This document shows, piece by piece, positions 45,207 to 56,472 of a stretch of DNA of 64,000 nt (positions within the stretch are counted from its first letter, which is position 1; each line of letters starts with the position of its first letter). Where the stretch lies: contig NC_064035.1 of NCBI RefSeq assembly GCF_932526225.1, forward strand, positions 4,897,501 to 4,961,500, in the 5' to 3' direction. A program made the position numbers and the translations under genes. The DNA is from Nematostella vectensis (Eukaryota; Cnidaria; Anthozoa; Actiniaria; Edwardsiidae). Below the pieces are notes generated by a model that saw nothing but the letters and a program-made list of their open reading frames with translations, made no database searches and had not been told where the DNA came from.

Positions 45207-46900
45207 CGTAATTAAGTATAGTAACCTTGTATGCCTTGTAATTTAGTATGAAAAACCAATGCAATCAAATGCAACAAGAGCGAAGTAGAAAGAGGGCTCT
45301 TAATGACCAAATACAATAAAATAGACAACAAACAATATAGTTGCTTGAAATCGCTTTAATAAAAAATACTTATAAATGTTCAATTTGAATTTTGAATTAA
45401 AATAATAATAAATCATAATGTTTTAATCTGAAGATGTAATTTGTTTAAAGATCTAGCTAACTCACATGCGTTCCCGTTACTAAATTAAACTTAGAAACAG
45501 CCTACTCTCAAAGCTTATCACAGATCTGATAAAGTCATTTGAACCTCATAATCTCTTATTCTGATGTATATCCGGACTAGGAAACGATAAAAGAATAACA
45601 TACTATTTATTAGACAGTCTTTCGAAGCACTTTTTATCAGGCTACAGATGGTCACAAATAAGTGGCGTTTTTAAGGAAACGCAAACTCATACACAGCTAG
45701 CTAGCACATCCAGAATACACAGAAAAGAATTCTAGTTTGGTGTCCAAACATTTACGCCATTTAAAGCTTACAAAGATTCTTCCCAAATAAAACGAGGAAA
45801 CAGTCTTCCTTTGACGTAATAAGCAGTCTTAACTCTTGTGACGTAATGGGCCGCTTTCACATACCTTGTTTGACGTCTTTGCCTTCACAAAGTCCCTGTG
45901 ACGTCATAAGTTGCTTTAACAGACCAACTTGTGACGTCATAACGTACAGCTACGATCTGTTAACCCAGTGATTTATATAGTGACTTTATATTATAACTAT
46001 AGTGTGGCGTACTCGGCGTTGTAGACCATTCTCTTGCGCCGACCAGAATCCGCTGCAATAAAGACCTCATGTTTATTAACCCTATGGTACAATAGCATTA
46101 ATAAAAGATGGTAACCTTGGTATTATCATCTAGTCTATTTTTGGAAATAGAACTTCTACCCCTACCCCTGTGCGTTGCGTGTGGCTGTTTGCCAACTCGA
46201 CGAAAATGAACGAAAAACATTTATCAATGCTCTCTTGATATCCCATGAAAGGCTTAGCCAGGGTAAGACGACCATTGGCAAAATGTCAAGACCAAAAGGT
46301 GCTTATGTGTACTAATCATTTGTGAGGGTAAAGGTGATAAATAAATCCACTGGGCCCAGTGATGATCAATTCAAAAGTAATCGCACCATTTATACATGTT
46401 TTGTTGAAATATATCGAGAAACATGCGTACTTTCGTTTTTGTGCTGAGTTTATTTTTAAACAAGGGTTTAATAAAATTGCTTACAAGAACGGATGGATTC
46501 CAATTCTAAAAAAAAACTCTCAACAAACGCTAGACTGGTCGGACTCACTAGAAAAGGTGGTAAGGGACGTAACAGACAAAAGAAGGGGGGGGGGGGGGTA
46601 GTGGGGACAAGAACACATTAGGACCAACAAGACCTGGTCGCTATCCTGCTACGGTGCCAGAGCTAGCGAAGCTACCCAATACTTCGTGTTAAAATTTTAC
46701 TAAAAAATGATTATTTTACTAAAAAATTTGAAATTTCTTTACACGAATATGAGCAATTTCTTTATATTTATCGTATAAAGTGCGACGAGAGAGCATCATA
46801 CTAAGAGTTCTGGGTAATGCATCTGATAGACGGGTGTGTTTTGTGCGGTGAGGTATTTAGTTTTAGAGGAGGTGACAAGTTAGGCATGTAGGTAAGAGAT
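45207..46900. other. Intergenic with CRE-like cluster
   Basis: AT-rich non-coding DNA. The only ordered structure I see is the cluster of TGACGT motifs at 45812-45939. A poly-G run occurs at 46586-46598. I looked here on the minus strand for the missing C-terminal exons of alpha-catulin and found none. Confidence 0.5.
45812..45939. promoter_or_regulatory. Five spaced CRE/ATF-like sites
   Basis: TGACGTAA (45812, 45839), TGACGTCT (45871) and TGACGTCA (45899, 45932) occur at 27-33 bp steps, partly within a degenerate repeat. TGACGTCA is the palindromic CREB/ATF site. A TATA-like TTTATATAG lies downstream near 45971. No coding gene is visible beside it, so function is unproven. Confidence 0.4.
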
Positions 46901-46902
46901 TC

Positions 46903-47079
46903 AGGGCCGTAGCAGGGGGTGGGGCACTGGGGACTATGCCCCCCCCCCCAAAAAAAAAAAATTTAAATTATAGGAAAATGACCAGTGTACGGACGTTACT
47001 GTGCCCCCCACCCATATTTTCTTAATGTTTCTGTATTGTCCCCACCCCCAATCTGTCAGTGGCCTGCAACGGCTTTGAA
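46903..47079. mobile_element. MITE family C copy
   Basis: Starts CAGGGCCGTAGCAGGGGGTG GGGCACTGGGG and ends GTGGCCTGCAACGGC, with a poly-C/poly-A middle and AATTATAGGAAAATGACC. A related copy occurs at 54714-54827. The ends look hAT-like (inference). Confidence 0.5.
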
Positions 47080-47196
47080 ATTAAATAAACTGAACGCAAT
47101 TTTGATGCGAATCATATCGTTATCGAGCTATAAAACGAAAGCAGAATATTGCAAACCCGTGACAAATGTAAGGTCGCTTTCTCCATGTGCCTGTGA

Positions 47197-48932
47197 ACAG
47201 CTATTTCAATAAACGTTATCTAAGAGCGCTCTGCCGCACGCGCCAAGTTTTCAGTTTGTTTTCAGGGCATAAATATGCTGCAGTCTTATAGTGAAGACCT
47301 TCGATGGCGAGGTATCTGGATGGTACGGTTTGTTTTCAGGGCATAGATATGCTGCAGTCTTATAGTGACGACCTTCGATGGCGGGGTATCTGGATGGTAC
47401 GGTTTGTTTTCAGGGCATAAATATGCTGCAGTCTTATAGTGAAGACCTTCGCTGGCGAGTTATCTGGATGGTACGGTTTGTTTTCAGGGCATAAATATGC
47501 TGCAGTCTTATAGTGACGACCTTCGATGGCGGGGTTTCTGGATGGTACGGTTTGTTTTCAGGGCATAAATATGCTGCAGTCTTATAGTGAAGACCTTCGC
47601 TGGCGAGTTATCTGGATGGTACGGTTTGTTTTCAGGGCATAAATATGCTGCAGTCTTATAGTGAAGACCTTCGCTGGCGAGTTATCTGGATGGTACGGTT
47701 TGTTTTCAGGGCATAAATATGCCGCACTCTTATAGTGAAGACCTTCGCTGGCGAGTTATCTGGATGGTACAGTTGTTGCATGTCTTTGCTATTAAAGGAC
47801 TTATTGCTCTAAATAAAGGGTGCTACGAAAATCAGACCTCGCAGACAAATTCCTGAAGGAATTCTAATCAAACGTCCAATACAAACTTTCCAGCAATTCC
47901 CACGCCTTTTCGAGATATTTAGAATATAATTACATGCGTGCTTTGCGGCTTGGAGACGGTAAAACCATGCAAGCTCGTAATCGTTTAATAATTTTAAAAC
48001 CAGGTGGAAATATGTGCTCAGAGTTTACTCAGATTAAGTAAAATAACAGATTAAGCTATGCTGTGAGTCTCGGCTTTTAACATTGCTTATGACTGGATGT
48101 ACCAAAAATGTGAAATTTAGTGGGCTAGAACTTTTCTCATGTGATTCATTTTCTTTAAAATATCGCAAAAATCTGATTCTTTTAAGACTTCTTAGGAAGT
48201 TAATTTGCTAACATGAGAAAAGTTGACCCTTATTCTTTATTGTCATGATATTTTTTGTGTTAAAAAAGTATAACAGGCGAGCATAATTTCTAATGTTATA
48301 AATGTGATAAAACTTCGCAAAACATCGCCTTCGTTAAAGCGTGGGCTGTTGTCATGACAAATGGCAGAAGATGACGTCGCATGGAATCGAGGACGCCGGA
48401 CAGTGGCTTATGCAAATGAGCATCTGTTCCGTAGACTGGGTGCAGCGAGGACGGGAGGGTGTGCTAACATGATAAACTAGACTTATCCTTATTCGCTATT
48501 CTAGAAATAAGATTCTTGGGTTTACTATAGTTTTAATGGGAACACATAAACGAGTGGATTTTATCTAAATTAGTTTAAAATTGAGCGCAAAGTATAAAAG
48601 CTTTTTGGGTTCTCCCTGCAGTCGGTCGCCGTCGTCGTTGCTATTTCGTTCAACAACAGGTTTTTTTTTAGTGTAACTACGGAGTCCCCGTTTGACACCT
48701 ATACGGGATAGAAGACAAACCTGCTCTTGTTTTTTACTTGTTTAAGGACGCGCAGATATATATTTAGAAAATTATCAGACTGTACTGCCATCCTGATAGC
48801 GTTCAACGAAGTTCGTGTCGGCGGTGAAGGATGGCAGAGCTTGAAACAACATATAGTATATTACCCATACTACCTCGCGGTATGGGCGCGTGCGGCAGAG
48901 CGCTCTTCGACAACGTTTATTGAAATAGCTGT
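47197..48932. mobile_element. 1.7-kb element bounded by 48-bp inverted repeats
   Basis: ACAGCTATTTCAATAAACGT...CTCTGCCGCACGCGCC at 47197-47244 recurs inverted at 48932-48885 with about two mismatches. Inside are a 74-bp satellite (47263-47775), an octamer ATGCAAAT (48410), a CRE-like TGACGTC (48372) and a TATA box (TATAAAAG, 48593). The open frame 48727-48969 is not convincing. No target-site duplication was found, so an inverted duplication of another kind is possible. Confidence 0.5.
47263..47775. repeat. 74-bp minisatellite, seven copies
   Basis: Units begin GCATAAATATGCTGCAGTCT at 47267, 47341, 47415, 47489, 47563, 47637 and 47711. Two sub-types (TCGATGGCG and TCGCTGGCG) alternate at first. 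Each unit contains the palindrome-like GCATAAATATGC. Confidence 0.97.
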
Positions 48933-49837
48933 ATGTGTGCTCTCAGTATTTCATCACAGGAATACATAGCTACTGATAAGTGTTATAATCTAAGTAACCT
49001 TTCCTTTCATTTTTATTTTATGTTTATTGTTTATTTTCTTTATAAACAAATTTATCCCGAACATGTCTTGGGTTATCATCGTATTTCAGTTTCAGTTAAA
49101 ACAGTCAGTATTACATAAATCTACGTTGCATTACTGTGACAAATATACATAGTATGGACGGCACGACAGCCCAAAACCGGTATAAAAAAGAATTTTTTAG
49201 TTTTTTTAATTGGCTTAGTAATGCGGATTATGATTAAGTAAAATTTAAAAGCCTTTCTTGATTACTATTCATAAAAAGTGGCATTTTTACATTGTAGCGT
49301 CCACCAGGGTGGCCTTTTAGGTTATTTAAAAAAGGTTATAAATTAAGGCAGTCTCAAATCCAGTAAAGAGAAGACCACAGATAAAATGGAATCTCCCTCA
49401 TTCGTAGTAATTTAGCCTCTCCTCTCCCCAAAAGATCCTGGGCTGGATCCTGCGTCGCCTACTGTAGTTTTAGTCGACGCTTACAGTGCTTCTTAGCACT
49501 CTTTGCCGCGAGCACGTTTACTTTTACTGGTCATTTAGATTTTGTAGTTTATGTTTATAAGCGGTAGGACATCCATCTTTATCAATTTCCAATAAATGCG
49601 GGTGATGAAGAACCCTCGATAGTCTGAAAGATTTCCCTGCAAAATGAATAATTTAATAAGCTCGTTTAATGAGGTTGTAGTAGTGAATATTACGCCTGCA
49701 AAGCAACGAAATCCGGGTACGTGCAGGGCAATGTTAAAAGAGATACGAGCCGGCTTATCAAATACGTTGAACATCCATTTATATTGCATCTTTATCTTTT
49801 CCCCTCCATATTTTCGGGCTCGTTTCTTCCCTCTATA
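48933..49837. other. Downstream flank of alpha-catulin
   Basis: AT-rich; no further catulin exon recognised on the minus strand. A minus frame at 49535-49789 has no family features. Confidence 0.5.
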
Positions 49838-52800
49838 CTACTCTTCTCTCGACAATCCTCTCTCTAGTAGGCTACAAGCTAGTTCTCCCAAGCCTTTTCT
49901 CTTATACGTACTTTTACTGAGGTCTCCACCCGCTGTGATTCCACGAAGGACTTTCCCGAGTTCCTCTACTTGCGTTTCCCAAATTTCTATAAACACGTCC
50001 ATGTTTTCTTGAGCGATTTTACTGACGGGGTGAGCGGACAGAGTGCGCGCAGCGTCTATGACCTGTTGCAGAGAAAGCGGTTAACTTTAAAATATTTCCT
50101 TTTTGAAATGTCAATGATTACTGGGAAGAATGGGTAAACGTTATAAACAACAACAACAACTGTGAAAACAAAAACTACAAAGACATTCTGCCGGAACAGA
50201 ACGGTAATGCGTTAGCTTTTTAACATAATGAGAAACAGCGCCATGGTACGATCGAGTAATATCAAATCACGTAAAGCGTCTTTTTCAATCGACTAACTCT
50301 ATAAGAGATCTGGGTTACTTGTGTGAACGGATGCTCATGTGTCCTATAGAAAGGGTAGCACAAGCACACAAATCCCCCCCTCCTTGACACCAAAACCTAT
50401 TGCTTAGGGAAAAATATTAGCAGAAATACAGTGACCAACTGCTGCTTCAAAGGTGTTGGCTTCTGATGTACTGCATGTAGAGGTATCTAAAGAGAGCATT
50501 TTAGAAAAGCAAATATTTTTGACTTTTTACTGGATAGAGGTTAATAAGTACACACGTTTCTATTAAAATCGTACAGGAGCATGTTTCATACCTGAGGACA
50601 AAGTGATTTGATATTCTCCTCGACGTTCCTAGCGGTAATAGCGATAGCTTCGTTTACTGACATACTCCTTGCAACTTTCGAAACCTGAAAGCAGTTTGAT
50701 CAGTTTTAGTATTGCCCTTCCTGTGATAACCATGATTCAAGCCACTGGAAGAGCGGAAAAGAAAAAGTGATCCTAGGGGGAGAGGAACAAAGGATAAGAA
50801 GTTATATTTGTATCAGTAGCCAAAGAAGGGGATGGGTTTCTAGTCTAGGTTGACTCACGTCTTCTAGCCAAAGAAGGGGGGGGGGGGGGGGTTAGGAGGG
50901 GTTTCTAGCCTAGCTTGACACACGTCTTCTAGCCTCTTTGCGTCCTGTTGAAAGTATCAATAGCCAAAGAAGAGGGTGGGGGTGAGGAGGGGTTTCTAGC
51001 CTAGGTTGACTCACGTCTTCTAGCCTCTTTGCGTCCTGTTGAAAAACTGTGGCTGCATGCTCGGCCTGCGCGAGATCTCCTACAGCTGCGGCGCTACGTA
51101 GAGAGGGAAGGGACTTCTTGTGGCCTTGATGGGAGAACACCTCGAACACCTGATCTGTCGCTACTTGGTGGACCTAGAACACATCGTTGTGAACTTGTAG
51201 AAGGCTTTGGAAAAATAATGCCTGGTTGTAGGAAAGTTTAGGAGACCGATGTTACTAAATAAATCTAGTCAGCGCGCACACTGCGCACCCCCTGTGACCG
51301 CGCCTGCTAGTAGGCAATCTTAATCATCCCTATTCTCTCTTAGGGTATAGTTGACATAACCGACCATAGAACGACATCCAGCACGGCGTTTTTCTTAGAA
51401 ATATTTTAGGACTTTTCTTACCTCGTGCCGTAAGTCCATTGCTACTTTTGATACTCTCTGTAAAGCTAAATCTAAAGAATTCGCACTGCTGCTCGGCGTA
51501 GCAGGGACCTATAACAGGGCGCAAGCCATTAATAAGTATACATGTACGGATTAGAGGGACTTATATCTGAAGGAATACAATTCGGTAATACCAGAAACAT
51601 GCATAGGTCTGCAGGCGTATGACTCTTATGCAGGAAGACGGATATTATACATTAGTCAAATCACGCTAGTGGTCTATCATTGATGCTGTAATCTAATTGG
51701 TTGACCTATTACAAGCGAAAAGGCCGAAATCGAAAGCCATACAAATGACAAACGACCAGAACATACCCAACGTTTTAGGCTAGACAATAATTGTCAATAA
51801 TTGTTAGGCTTATTAGGGAATATTTTTCGGGTAGAACCACCACCATAGAATCATGGTGGAACCATACCTCGCCATCCGTGTGTTTTTCTAGAATGTCTTT
51901 CATGATATCTTGTGCATTTTCGCACAAAGCTATGATTTTCTCTCGCTTCTCCTTGCGTGTTTGGGGGGCGTCGATGACGGGTTCGATATCTATAAGGATT
52001 CTCTCTAAGCCTTTCTGGAAATTGATCTTTGCTTCGTGGTCGCCGGAGGCGCTTTTCCGAAATGTTTCTAGAGAGTGCTGAAAATAAACGTTATAAAGTG
52101 CCAAGTTAACATGACTGTTTTTGTTTTTTGGAAAAGGGCTATTTTAATGGAACGGCTCGAACATGAAAACATTGTTAAAACATACCGTATAAGATTACTC
52201 TGAATTTTACTAGATATCTCGATACAATGTAGTCCTAATGTCGCATTATATTAGCAAATTTTGATTTATCAAATTCCATCTTTCTTCAGTTTTCAATAAA
52301 ATTATTGAGATTCGGTTTTCATACAAGGCCAAAGTAAGCAATTGGACTCACAGGGGCGGACCCAGGAGCTCCAAGAGAGGGGTGGGGGCAAAGCAAGGGT
52401 TTCAAGAAAGGGGGGGCCGGATTCAATGTTCTTCCGTGTATTTCTTTATATTACTTGTTAATTTTAAGCCAAATTATCTGAAAATAAGGGAGGCCGGGGC
52501 CCGTTCGACCAGCCCCTAAATCCGCCTGACTCACTTCGAATTTCCGCAGATCCAAAGCTAAACAGGGTTGGTTCTTTCTTGCATTATCTTTATATTTATC
52601 CTCGGTAATAAGACGTATCGTTTTCATGGCTTCGCGCATCTTCTGGAACACACCGCCCCGGTTATCCTTCGCTGCCATAGAGCCCGGATGACGAAGACAT
52701 GTCTGTAAAAAATGATGATGTCATCATAATCATCATTAACAATAAAATAATCATACCCATCATCATCAGTGTATATCATCGTCATCATCATCATCCTCAT

Positions 52801-53334
52801 CATCATCCTCATCATCATCACTGTCATCATCATCACTGTCATCATCACCATCACCATCATCACCATCACCATCACCATCATCACCATCACCATCACCATC
52901 ACCATCACCATCACCATCACCATCACCATCACCATCACCAGCACCAGCACCAGCACCAGCACCAGCACCAGCACCAGCACCAGCACCAGCACCAGCACCA
53001 GCACCAGCACCAGCACCAGCACCAGCACCAGCACCAGCACCAGCACCAGCACCAGCACCAGCACCAGCACCAGCACCAGCACCAGCACCAGCACCAGCAC
53101 CAGCACCAGCACCAGCACCAGCACCAGCACCAGCACCAGCACCAGCACCAGCACCAGCACCAGCACCAGCACCAGCACCAGCACCAGCACCAGCACCAGC
53201 ACCAGCACCAGCACCAGCACCAGCACCAGCACCAGCACCAGCACCAGCACCAGCACCAGCACCAGCACCAGCACCAGCACCAGCACCATCACCATCACCA
53301 TCACCATCACCATCACCATCACCATCACCATCAC

Positions 53335-53387
<53 letters not shown>

Positions 53388-56300
53388 GTGCCATCATCAC
53401 AATCATCATCATCATCATCAGTGCCATCATCATCATTATCATCATCAACATCAGTGCCATCATCATCATTATCATCTTCATCACCACCATCACAATCATC
53501 ATTATCATTACTACCATTAACATCATCATCATTAATACAATAATCACAATAACCATCATCATCATCAACATGATTGATGTCATCATTATCACATTACCAC
53601 CATCAACTTTTGGTTTCTTACCTTTGAAGTTGTAAGAAGCATCATGGTAGATTTTTCTAGAATTGTTCGAGCACAGCACATCTCTGCACGTTGGCAGTCA
53701 TCTTTGAGGTCCTGAGATATATTAATGTGATGGTAAAGAAAGCATAATTAGCTGCAAAAAGGACCTAATAAATATCCAGATCTATAATTTTGTAAGGCCC
53801 TGTGTGTAGCCCACCGCCCAACCTCACCATGAGTAATTACATTTTGCCTATCACCAGATAAATGTGCAAGCTCCACCATCTCAGCTCCAAATTGGCTAAA
53901 CGTCTGTACAAACTCAGTGAATGAGTTAATGGTTTCTAACTCCTGTAGTCTGTCCTCAACCTGTGAAAAGATGCAATTCAATACATAGTGAGAACAATAG
54001 CACAGGGATGCATTCTTTGGTCAAGGCCAGGAATGGTTGAGGGCTGGATCATAAAATAAATTATACTATCAGTAATTAGCAAGTCGAGAACAATAGCACA
54101 CTTCTGTGAGTAAAGGCAAGGGATGATTGGGGACAGAATTTGCTATTGAAGGGAAATGCGGGCAGAAATTGCTGAAGGAGAGGGGGAAGGCTCTTTATAA
54201 GAAAAAGTCTGCTTTCTGGCAGATGTGTGTCCACCCTTACCTAAGTGGGGGGGGGGTTGTGCAATCATGGGCTGATGGGATATTGTATTGGTGTGTTGTG
54301 CGCCCTTGGGCTGATGGGATATTGTAATGGTGTGTTGTGCGCCCATGGGCTGATGGGATATTGTAATGGTGTGTTGTGCGTCCATGGGCTGATGGGATAT
54401 TGTAATGGTGTGTTGTGCGCCCATGGGCTGATGGGATACTGTAATGGTGTGTTGTGCGCCTATGGGCTGATGGGATACTGTAATGGTGTGTTGTGCGCCC
54501 TTGGGCTGATGGGATATTGTATTGGTGTGTTGTGCGTCCATGGGCTGATGGGATATTGAAATGGTGTGTTGTGTGTCCATGGGCTGATAGGATATTGTAA
54601 TGGTGTGTTGTGCACCCTTGGGCTGATGGGATTTTGTAATGGTGTGTTGTGCGCCTAAAGGCTGATGGGATATTGTATTGGTGTGTTGTGTGCCAATGGG
54701 ATGATGCAGCACCTTAGCAGAGGGTGGGGCACTGGGGGCATGTTACCCCCCAATATTTTCAAAAATTATAAGGAAATAACCATTAGGGGCGTGGTTGTGC
54801 CCACCATTAGGCCTTCTACGGCTATGTAGCTTGATGTGATAATGAGTGCGTGTGAAAAAATGGACACACTTTTCCGGATAGCTATTATCGCATTCTTTTG
54901 TGTATGTTTGTATTTGTAATCAAAACCTATGAGATAAGTTTTTTAAAACTTATCTCATACTCTCATACCCTCATGAGTATGTGCTGTTAAAACAGCACTG
55001 GGGGCATGTTCCCCCCCAATATTTTCAAAAATTATAAGGAAATAACCATTAGGGGCGTGGTTGTGCCCACCATTAGGCCTTCTACGGCTATGTAGCTTGG
55101 TGTGATAATGAGTGCGTGTGAAAAAATGGACACACTTTTCCGGATAGCTATTATCGCATTCTTTTGTGTATGTTTGTATTTGTAATCAAAACCTATGAGA
55201 TAAGTTTTTTAAAACTTATCTCATACTCTCATACTCTCATGAGTATGTGCTGTTAAAACAGCACATACTAGAAATACTTTGTCTATATCTACGTTTGCTA
55301 TAATCTGTTTGGACAATAACTCGCCAGTATAATTATATTAAATAATCATACTCAATAAAACGTTAACCCTTATTTCATAATCTGAGAGTAAAATGAATGA
55401 GAATATGTTTCAACATTGTACTTATAAGTTGACAAAATAGTATTATAAATAGTTTTCTAATTTGTTCATATAGTTTGGTTATGATTGCAAACATTTAATT
55501 TGAAACAATAGGACTTAGCTATGGAACCGCAAAATAATATAATTGAGAGATTTGTTTCAATTGTTCCGAACTGATTGGATATACCTCGGAATATATTACA
55601 AACTCAAATAATGATGTAAATTATAATATGTAACTGCGAAAATAATACATATTCACTGCAATATTATGTACAAATTAATGAGACAACTATTTTTTAACAT
55701 CCCCTGAAACTCTGGCAAATTTAAGTATACTCTTTGTTTATGTGAACTCCTGTTACATTTCTGCGCTCAATGTAATTTGCCCTGCGCGCCCTTGCGATGT
55801 ATAGGAATGCCAGCCATACCAGAGTGAAGGTATTCTTACCTTCTTCACTGCCACCAGAAGTCGCTTGATCATAACAGAGTCCGCTATAATCAAGACCCTA
55901 GTTACCGCAGAAAGAAGCGATCGAGCCGCACGAACCATGCCGGTTTTCTCGTTGTTAACGTCAGGGCACTTAGAGGATGTTAATCGGGAAATAACTTCGC
56001 CGGCTTTCCTCGCCTCCTCGCAAGCCTCCAACATTTCGGCCGATACGTCTTCATTCTCCTTGGAAATTTGTTCTCCTACGCTGACAAAACGTAAAACAGC
56101 GTTCCTAACAGCTTCTCCAACTGCTTGGATAGCTTGTTTTGCTTTCTCGGACCGGCATCCCCGATCTTTGTGGTTCACCAACGTAGTAATCTAAATAAAC
56201 CCAGAGAATTAGAGTTTAGCACGAAGGACAGTACATTAGTCACAAGTGAATACTTGCAATTCAATACAGAACAGGCTCAGACAAGCTAGACGCGATAAGC

Positions 56301-56472
56301 TTCACAGAGAAGGCTAAAAAATCGGACAGAACATGGAATTCTAGATTCCTGCGATTCATGTCCTCTTATTAAAGGTCATCCTTCTACCTACCTGGGTTAC
56401 AAGCGGAATAAGAGTCTGTTCAACCGATTTGCTACGAATCTCAAGATTTCGCGAGTCCCACTTAGCCATCAT
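49838..56472 (-). CDS. CTNNAL1: Alpha-catulin (alpha-catenin-like 1)
   Basis: Ten exons on the minus strand: 56472-56392, 56190-55840, 53960-53841, 53711-53622, 52702-52535, 52077-51868, 51508-51422, 51173-51015, 50684-50592, and 50062 to about 49838. The nine introns are phase 0. The product starts MMAKWDSRNLEIRSKSVEQT and follows catulin closely: TTLVNHKD, RAARSLLSAVTRVLIIAD, INSFTEFVQTFSQFGAEMVE, LAHLSGDRQN, ILEKSTMMLLTTSKTCLRHP, IDAARTLSAHPVSKIAQENM. Catulin is a vinculin/alpha-catenin family scaffold reported to bind the RhoGEF Lbc and to act in Rho and NF-kB signalling. About 503 residues are covered; the C-terminal third of vertebrate catulin (about 210 aa) is not found. Read unspliced, exon 10 stops at 49838-49840; a donor GTACGT at 49911 could instead lead to undetected exons. 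Confidence 0.93.
50820..51045. repeat. Partial copies of catulin exon 8 end in the following intron
   Basis: The last about 30 bases of exon 8 and its donor (plus strand GACTCACGTCTTCTAGCCTC TTTGCGTCCTGTTGAAA, 51008-51045) recur at about 50917-50953 (donor GTGTGT) and, shorter, at about 50851-50871 (donor GTGAGT), each with TTTCTAGCCTAGGTT and AAAGAAGGGG spacers. Confidence 0.85.
52351..52528. mobile_element. MITE family B in a catulin 5' splice site
   Basis: 178-bp element with ends CAGGGGCGGACCCAGG and CCCTAAATCCGCCTG, flanked by the direct repeat ACTCA at 52346-52350 and 52529-52533. The right ACTCA is the reverse complement of donor bases +2 to +6 (GTGAGT) of catulin exon 5, so the element starts at intron position +7 and the donor stays intact. 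The ends and 5-bp duplication suggest a hAT-like group (inference). Confidence 0.8.
52715..53600. repeat. Long CAT/CAC/(CAGCAC)n microsatellite in catulin intron 4
   Basis: CATCAT/CATCAC repeats flank about 57 uninterrupted CAGCAC hexamers (52939-53284). It fills almost the whole 0.9-kb intron between exons 4 and 5. The His/Gln, Thr/Ser and Val/Leu frames of 270-350 codons on both strands are artefacts. Confidence 0.98.
54250..54705. repeat. 39-bp minisatellite, array 1 (catulin intron 2)
   Basis: About 12 copies of GGGCTGATGGGATATTGTAA TGGTGTGTTGTGCGCCCAT. The same unit occurs in the opposite orientation at 57260-57640. The 13-residue periodic frames on both strands are artefacts. Confidence 0.96.
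54714..55260. repeat. 266-bp direct duplication with hairpins, based on MITE family C
   Basis: GCACTGGGGGCATGTT at 54729 recurs at 54995, and the whole 266-bp segment is repeated with only a few differences. The unit begins with MITE family C sequence (GGGGCGTGGTTGTGCCC, CTTCTACGGCTATG). It contains a 30-bp hairpin (ATGAGATAAGTTTT and its complement, 54929-54958 and 55195-55224) and a TGTGCTGTTAAAACAGCACA palindrome at the junctions. Confidence 0.9.
55261..55752. other. AT-rich part of catulin intron 2
   Basis: No repeat or exon recognised. Confidence 0.5.

Noticed and set aside
52624-53679. 351-codon Met/Val/Leu frame and 270-290 codon His/Gln and Thr/Ser frames
   Set aside because: Microsatellite translation; real content is two catulin exons at its edges.
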